Shown piece after piece: positions 5,068-9,582 of a stretch of DNA of 9,582 nucleotides. Source of the DNA: Sphingobacteriia bacterium (GTDB taxonomy: Bacteria; Bacteroidota; Bacteroidia; NS11-12g; UBA955); contig JAGKXC010000088.1 in assembly GCA_021151535.1 (NCBI GenBank), forward strand, positions 1-9,582, written 5' to 3'. Under the pieces are notes generated by a model. It had not been told where the DNA came from, made no database searches, and was given only the letters and a program-made list of their open reading frames with translations. Each line of letters opens with the position of its first letter. The stretch's first letter is position 1. The position numbers and the translations under genes are program-made.

Positions 5068-7086
5068 ATGATTTCATCTTGGAAACTTGCAGTGGGGTTA
5101 TTTTCTGCTGCTATCATTTCTCCTATTTCAGTTTTTTCTAAAACTACTCCAACCAAAGAAACAAACATGAACTCCAATACCCCATCTGTTCAGTATTACA
5201 TTCAAATTCCGCAGCGTTTTAATCATTATGCGGAAATTACTGCTGTTTTTCCTACTGTAAAAGGAAAAGAACTTGAAGTTTATATGCCGATTTGGACGCC
5301 TGGTAGTTATTTGGTAAGGGAATTTTCCAAGAACGTAGAGTCTGCAACTGCTCAGTTTTTTGATAAAAACAACAATTACATCAGTGATGCAACTATCAAT
5401 AAATCAAGTAAAAACACATGGAAAATTGCTGCACATAGCAATGCTACAGTCGTGGCAATAAAGTATAGGGTATATTGTTTTGAATTAAGTGTTAGAACTA
5501 GCTACATTGATGCGGATCAAGCCTTATTAAACATGGCATCTGTATTGGTAACTGCCAAAGGTTTTGAGCAAATTAACGGACAACTGCATGTAAATATTCC
5601 CAAAGAATGGAAAAGCATTGCCATGACATTGGAACAAATTCAACGAAATTCTCAGGAATTAAATACTGCTTTCTTGAAATCCCCTTTAGCCATTGCTTCA
5701 ACTAAGAAAATTAGCAACAATGCAAATGAATTAGCAGATCAAAATACACCCAATAATGCAAGTTACAGCTTCCCTGATTTTGATGAATTGGTAGATGCGC
5801 CTTTGCAATTGGGCAATTTCCCAATATTAACCTTTGATGTAAGGGGTGTGCCACACAATGTAGTGATGGTTGGATTTAACAATGCGAATGCGGAGAAATT
5901 AACAGCAGACATGGCAAAGATTTGTGAAACGATGACACAGATTGTGGATGTGCATCCCTGCAAGCAATATACATTCTTTGTACAAAACGTAGATAATGGC
6001 GGCGGCGGATTGGAGCACAAAAACAGCTCTGTTTTAATGATGAGTCGATTGGCATATACAGACCCTGGCAAATACAAAGGATTCTTAGGTTTGGTTGCAC
6101 ATGAATATTTCCACTTATGGAATGTTAAGCGAATAAGGCCACGTGAATTGGGTCCATTTAATTATAACCAAGAGAACTACACTACACTTTTATGGGTTTC
6201 TGAAGGCATAACTAGTTATTACGATGAAATTGCAATGATGCGTGCAGGTTTTATGACCAGAGAAGATTTCTTGGGATCCATGGCCGCTTATATTAACGGA
6301 CATGAAAATAAACCTGGGGCGCGGGTTGGAAGTGTAAGTGAAATGAGCTACGATGCTTGGATTAAAGAATATCGCCCGAATGAAAACTCTAAAAACAGTA
6401 CTTATTCTTACTATTCAAAAGGCGTGGTTATTGGAGCGTTATTGGATGCTTGGATTTGTGCAAAAACCAATGGCACTAAATCTTTGGATGATGTAATGAA
6501 ATATCTGTGGTTAAACTTCGCAACCAATACGTCTAAGAACCCAAAAGGTGAAGGATTTACCGAAGCGGATTTCAAAAAGGCCATTGAAGTAGTAAGTGGC
6601 TCAAGCTGCGAACCACTATTTCACAATCTCATACACGGTTTTTCGGATATTCAAAGCGATTTACAGCAAAGTATTGGCTTATTAGACATTGATGTTTTAA
6701 AAAAATCAATAGAAAAAAAGACTTTTGGGTTAAGTTGTGATTTGGTGGGTGGAAAAACTATCATCAAAGCTGTTACCCGTAACAGCGCAGGTGAAATGCT
6801 CGGGTTGCAACCAAACGATGAATTAATTGCCATTGAAAGCTTAAGAATTGAAAACAACATAGATGAATTGTACAGCAAATTGGGATCTCCCAAAACAGTA
6901 ACTTTAACTGTTTCCAGATATGGGATGATGAACCAATTTATTGGTGATTTTACACCATCTAATGAAGTTCAATATCAATTCATGGTGAAATATCCTTCGA
7001 GTAAAAATGTACAGTCAGAGAATTTCTGGTTGAATAAAGGTGGTATACAACATTGGTTGAGATTGAGTTCAGTTAATAACAAATAA
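5068..7086 (+). CDS. M61 family (glycyl aminopeptidase-like) metallopeptidase with PDZ domain, exported
   Basis: Zinc peptidase of the M61 family, predicted to act in the periplasm or at the cell surface on peptides. From the ATG at 5068 it has 672 residues and starts with a signal peptide (MISSWK, then hydrophobic LAVGLFSAAII, then SPISVFS). The N-terminal beta-rich domain has the family motif PIWTPGSYLVREFSKNVE. A GGGGLEH segment precedes the catalytic core. The zinc site is HEYFHLWNVKRIRP (bases 6100-6141; His345, Glu346 and His349 in this numbering), with the third ligand Glu379 in WVSEGITSYY. A C-terminal PDZ domain spans about bases 6724-6930 (FGLSCDLVGG, AGEMLGLQPNDELIAI). The frame stays open upstream to an ATG at 4900, which would add 56 residues and bury the signal sequence; an ATG at 5029 is also possible. 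The following dehydrogenase gene starts 2 bp after the stop, so they are co-transcribed. All catalytic residues are present. Confidence 0.93.
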   Translation: MISSWKLAVGLFSAAIISPISVFSKTTPTKETNMNSNTPSVQYYIQIPQRFNHYAEITAVFPTVKGKELEVYMPIWTPGSYLVREFSKNVESATAQFFDKNNNYISDATINKSSKNTWKIAAHSNATVVAIKYRVYCFELSVRTSYIDADQALLNMASVLVTAKGFEQINGQLHVNIPKEWKSIAMTLEQIQRNSQELNTAFLKSPLAIASTKKISNNANELADQNTPNNASYSFPDFDELVDAPLQLGNFPILTFDVRGVPHNVVMVGFNNANAEKLTADMAKICETMTQIVDVHPCKQYTFFVQNVDNGGGGLEHKNSSVLMMSRLAYTDPGKYKGFLGLVAHEYFHLWNVKRIRPRELGPFNYNQENYTTLLWVSEGITSYYDEIAMMRAGFMTREDFLGSMAAYINGHENKPGARVGSVSEMSYDAWIKEYRPNENSKNSTYSYYSKGVVIGALLDAWICAKTNGTKSLDDVMKYLWLNFATNTSKNPKGEGFTEADFKKAIEVVSGSSCEPLFHNLIHGFSDIQSDLQQSIGLLDIDVLKKSIEKKTFGLSCDLVGGKTIIKAVTRNSAGEMLGLQPNDELIAIESLRIENNIDELYSKLGSPKTVTLTVSRYGMMNQFIGDFTPSNEVQYQFMVKYPSSKNVQSENFWLNKGGIQHWLRLSSVNNK

Positions 7087-7088
7087 AA

Positions 7089-8189
7089 ATGGGAGCACCT
7101 GGATTCACTACAGTTAAAGAATTAGACTTACGTAATTTTGTAACTGAAGTATTTTTAGCGAAAGGCTTTTCCGTTGAAAATGCAGCAACAGCTTCTGATG
7201 TATTATTATTGGCCGATTTACGAGGGATTGATAGTCATGGCGTGGCAAGATTAAGTGGATATCTTAGATTAATTGATGCTGGCAGGATAAATCCCAATCC
7301 CAATTTTCAATTAACACACAGGAAGAAAACCATTGCTGCATTAGATGCTGACGGTTCAATTGGTTTGATTTCAGCACCTTTTGCAATGAAGGCGGCTATT
7401 GAGATGGGTTCAGAATATGGTTCTGGCTGGGTAGGTATTTCAAATTCAAATCATTTTGGAATTGCCGCCTATCATGCGATGATGGCATTAGAAAATAAGA
7501 TGATAGGATTTTCAATGACCAATGCAAGTCCTTTGGTTACTCCTGCTCGGGGATCAGAAAGGATGTTGGGAACCAATCCCATTTGTGTTGCAGTACCAGC
7601 AGGTAAAAAGCCAGCGTTTGTATTGGACATGGCCACAAGTGCAGCTGCCAATGGCAAATTAGAAATCGCGGAAAGATTAGGCAAAGAACTGCCCGAAGGT
7701 TGGGTAATGGATAAAAACGGACAGTCGGATCGCAATCCTTCGGGATTAAAAAATGGCGGAATGTTACTACCATTAGGAAGTGATGCAGAACATGGCGCAC
7801 ACAAAGGTTATGGATTGGGTTCTTGGGTTGATATTTTTTCCGGTGTATTAACCGGTGCCAATTTCGGACCTTGGGTACCGCCGTTTGTTTCATTCCTTCA
7901 ACCACTACCGAATTTACCCGGTAAAGGGTTGGGACATTTTGTAGGTTGTTGGGAAGTAGACGGGTTTAGAGATTATAACGACTTCACTGCAAACATGGAC
8001 TTATGGATTGATCGTTTTGAAAACACCAAGACACCTGATGGATCTTCACTTCCAGTAATTATTCCTGGAACACCTGAAAGATTGGCTCATGAAGAAAGGA
8101 AAACTGCCGGAATCCCATTGGTAGAAGCGGTATACCAAGACCTTCATCAAATTAGAACTCAACTTCAATTATCTCAAAACTTTGAATAA
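7089..8189 (+). CDS. Malate/L-lactate dehydrogenase (Ldh_2) family oxidoreductase
   Basis: An NAD(P)-dependent 2-hydroxy-acid or imino-acid oxidoreductase of the Ldh_2 fold, unrelated to classical malate dehydrogenase. The 366 residues cover the whole family length. Motifs: DLRGIDSHGVARL (43-55, with His50), GWVGISNSNHFG (113-124, with the likely catalytic His122), TNPICVAVP (162-170), DMATSAAANGK (180-190) and HKGYGLG (238-244, cofactor and substrate contacts). The family includes malate, L-lactate, ureidoglycolate, 2,3-diketogulonate and delta-1-piperideine-2-carboxylate reductases, and I cannot tell the substrate from sequence alone. The ATG at 7089 lies 2 bp after the peptidase stop, with no room for an independent promoter, so the two are translated from one transcript. 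A link such as peptide release followed by catabolism of a breakdown product is possible but unproven. Confidence 0.93.
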   Translation: MGAPGFTTVKELDLRNFVTEVFLAKGFSVENAATASDVLLLADLRGIDSHGVARLSGYLRLIDAGRINPNPNFQLTHRKKTIAALDADGSIGLISAPFAMKAAIEMGSEYGSGWVGISNSNHFGIAAYHAMMALENKMIGFSMTNASPLVTPARGSERMLGTNPICVAVPAGKKPAFVLDMATSAAANGKLEIAERLGKELPEGWVMDKNGQSDRNPSGLKNGGMLLPLGSDAEHGAHKGYGLGSWVDIFSGVLTGANFGPWVPPFVSFLQPLPNLPGKGLGHFVGCWEVDGFRDYNDFTANMDLWIDRFENTKTPDGSSLPVIIPGTPERLAHEERKTAGIPLVEAVYQDLHQIRTQLQLSQNFE

Positions 8190-8196
8190 CAACCTG

Positions 8197-8418
8197 ATGA
8201 TGGAGAAACAACAGAAATACAAATTGTGGATTGGGATTGGATTTATTGCAGTATTTACTGTATTGTCAATAATTGCCTATGTAAAAATACTCAAACCCAT
8301 TAGAGATGGTCGATCGCAAAGAACAGGAAAGTACACCATGAAAACTGGATATAAAACAAAATATAATCCCGACTTTATCGACAGTGTTAAGGATAAGAAT
8401 AAAGATAAAAAGAAGTAG
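8197..8418 (+). CDS. Small single-pass membrane protein, unknown function
   Basis: Not recognised. From the ATG at 8197 it has 73 residues; an adjacent ATG at 8200 is equally plausible. A TTG at 8182 would overlap the dehydrogenase gene. After a short charged start (MEKQQKYK) comes one hydrophobic segment (LWIGIGFIAVFTVLSIIAYV, about residues 11-30), then a basic, polar tail ending in a Lys/Asp-rich run (VKDKNKDKKK). The positive residues on both sides of the segment leave orientation uncertain. The gene begins 7 bp after the dehydrogenase stop and ends just before a strong terminator, so it is the last gene of that transcript. Position and reading frame support a real gene, but without homologues in memory it could be a lineage-specific protein. 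Confidence 0.58.
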   Translation: MMEKQQKYKLWIGIGFIAVFTVLSIIAYVKILKPIRDGRSQRTGKYTMKTGYKTKYNPDFIDSVKDKNKDKKK

Positions 8419-8437
8419 TATTTTTCTTCAGTTTTAA

Positions 8438-8479
8438 ATAAAGAAAAAGGCTACTCAAATGAGTAGCCTTTTTCTTTAT
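8438..8479. terminator. Bidirectional intrinsic terminator, perfect 20-bp inverted repeat
   Basis: The arms 8438-8457 and 8460-8479 are exact reverse complements. Allowing a 4-base loop (AAAT), the stem is 19 bp. The core GGCTACTC/GAGTAGCC is flanked by an A-rich left arm and a T-rich right arm, so each strand has a G/C stem followed by a T tract. It lies 19 bp after the stop of the small membrane-protein gene on + and 14 bp beyond the stop of kmo on minus, exactly where convergent genes need a shared terminator. Confidence 0.9.
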
Positions 8480-8493
8480 AGCTTAAAATTAAA

Positions 8494-9582
8494 TTATGCC
8501 AACGTTTTTTGTAGCAAATCAATCATAAAGTCTTGATCGTCCATTTTGGATTCCCATCCATTTGAAATAATTGCATCCAACACTTTATCATTTTTAGCAC
8601 CATATTCAAAAGCTTCAGCATAATCTCTGGTAGAAAACGTAGTTCGTTCGTATTGAGAAATAAATAACTCAGGATATTTCTCACTTAGAGTGTGTTCAAT
8701 TTTCTTTCTATGTAAAAATTCAGGAGAACCTACCAAATCTCTCATTTCAACAAAATTCTGTAGAGCTAAATTTGAGATTGCATCAGCATTGGGTTTTCTA
8801 CTAATTTGGTATTCATTCAAAATTTGGTTCCAAGATTTATCAGGTCTTCCGGCGGCAATTAAATCATCTAAAACCAAACAATCTTCAAAAGAGCAATTCA
8901 TTCCTTGGCCATAGAATGGAACAACGGCGTGAGCGGCATCGCCCATTAATGAAACGTTATTTTTTGTCCATGGATAACATCTCACTGTCATTAACATTCC
9001 TGTTGGATTATTCAAGTAATCATCTACCAAATTAGGCATCATCGGCACCGCATCTGGGAAATGAGTATTAAAGAAATCCATTATTTTATCAGCTGAATCC
9101 AAATCGTTTATTCCTGGTTTCGCGTCGAATGGGTAAAACAAGGTACAGGTAAAATTGCCACCAGGATTAGGGAGAGCAATCATCATAAAACTCTTTCTAG
9201 GCCAGATATGCAAGCAATTCTCATCAATTTGGAACGTTGCATTTGGGCCTGGCTCTATCGCCAATTCTTTGTATCCGTATTGCTCGTAGGTTTGCGAATA
9301 AGTAAATCTTGGCTGGTGTAACATTTCTTCCCTAACAGCTGAATACGCACCATCTGTTGCCAAAACAACATCCGCTTTATCATAGATTTTATCTCCTGCC
9401 TCATTCACAAAAACAGTTTCGCAAGTATCTAAATTGGCTTCTACGCACTTGTGATTGAAATACATGTGAATATTGGGATATGCATCTGCTAATTGGAGTA
9501 ATTTTATATTTAAATCGCCGCGAGATACAGAATAAATATGCTGACCTTCCTTGCCATAAGGCTGATAGCTGGTATTTCCCTG
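8494..9582 (-). CDS. kmo: Kynurenine 3-monooxygenase, N-terminus cut off by window edge
   Basis: FAD- and NADPH-dependent enzyme that hydroxylates L-kynurenine to 3-hydroxykynurenine in tryptophan breakdown, a route some Bacteroidota use toward quinolinate and NAD. The frame is open to the last base; 362 residues are visible, so roughly 85-100 N-terminal residues with the FAD-binding GxGxxG motif lie outside. Visible motifs: IYSVSRGDLNIKLL near the start (typical of KMO), the DG motif VVLATDGAYSAVR (about 72-84), the QYGYKEL substrate-region motif (about 101-107), and the second FAD motif GDAAHAVVPFYGQGMNCSFE (about 214-233). The Met at 9465 is internal, because homologous sequence continues upstream of it. 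No membrane anchor is seen at the C-terminus, as expected for a bacterial enzyme. Neighbouring kynurenine-pathway genes, if any, are beyond the right edge. Confidence 0.93.
   Translation of the reverse strand, partial: QGNTSYQPYGKEGQHIYSVSRGDLNIKLLQLADAYPNIHMYFNHKCVEANLDTCETVFVNEAGDKIYDKADVVLATDGAYSAVREEMLHQPRFTYSQTYEQYGYKELAIEPGPNATFQIDENCLHIWPRKSFMMIALPNPGGNFTCTLFYPFDAKPGINDLDSADKIMDFFNTHFPDAVPMMPNLVDDYLNNPTGMLMTVRCYPWTKNNVSLMGDAAHAVVPFYGQGMNCSFEDCLVLDDLIAAGRPDKSWNQILNEYQISRKPNADAISNLALQNFVEMRDLVGSPEFLHRKKIEHTLSEKYPELFISQYERTTFSTRDYAEAFEYGAKNDKVLDAIISNGWESKMDDQDFMIDLLQKTLA

Noticed and set aside
5763..7905. Minus-strand open frames within the peptidase and dehydrogenase genes (for example 5763-6077 and 7472-7905)
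   Set aside because: They are complementary shadows of strongly conserved coding sequence and have no independent support.
1..9582. Mobile elements, CRISPR arrays, tRNA or rRNA genes and riboswitches
   Set aside because: No transposase, integrase, regularly spaced direct repeats, cloverleaf or rRNA sequence was seen on either strand; gaps between genes are all under about 200 bp.

Overview
The window looks like a chromosomal segment of a Bacteroidota bacterium, probably a Chitinophagaceae relative. The supports are the low G+C content, weak Shine-Dalgarno sites, TAnnTTTG-type promoter boxes, and two families I know mainly from this phylum (an IPExxxVDY-like protein and DUF2480). The class- or family-level guess is inference. 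Nothing resembles a phage, transposon, CRISPR array, toxin cluster or other mobile system.

Layout. At the left edge is the 3' end of a RecB-like PD-(D/E)XK nuclease domain on the + strand. It converges on, and overlaps by 4 bp, a minus-strand fatty-acid/RNA cluster read right to left: acpP (acyl carrier protein), fabF (3-oxoacyl-ACP synthase II) and rnc (RNase III). An 82-bp divergent intergenic region follows. Then come a small IPExxxVDY-like protein and pyk (pyruvate kinase) on the + strand, 9 bp apart. After a 145-bp gap with a good promoter box come a DUF2480 protein, an exported M61-type metallopeptidase with a PDZ domain, a malate/L-lactate dehydrogenase-family oxidoreductase and a tiny single-pass membrane protein, all on +. 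A perfect 20-bp inverted repeat, very likely a bidirectional terminator, separates these from a minus-strand kynurenine 3-monooxygenase gene (kmo) that runs off the right edge.

Main anomaly. fabF is broken. Its N-terminal, middle and C-terminal parts are all recognisable and otherwise undamaged, but two internal blocks are absent. The first should hold the catalytic Cys and the second both catalytic His residues and the conserved Lys. Each loss shifts the frame, while the two together restore it. The operon is otherwise intact, so this is either an assembly/consensus artefact or a genuine and remarkable loss of the operon's condensing enzyme. No gap above about 300 bp is left without a gene. 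I do not see an undescribed multi-gene system here; the remaining points of interest are small proteins of unknown function and promoter-scale signals.
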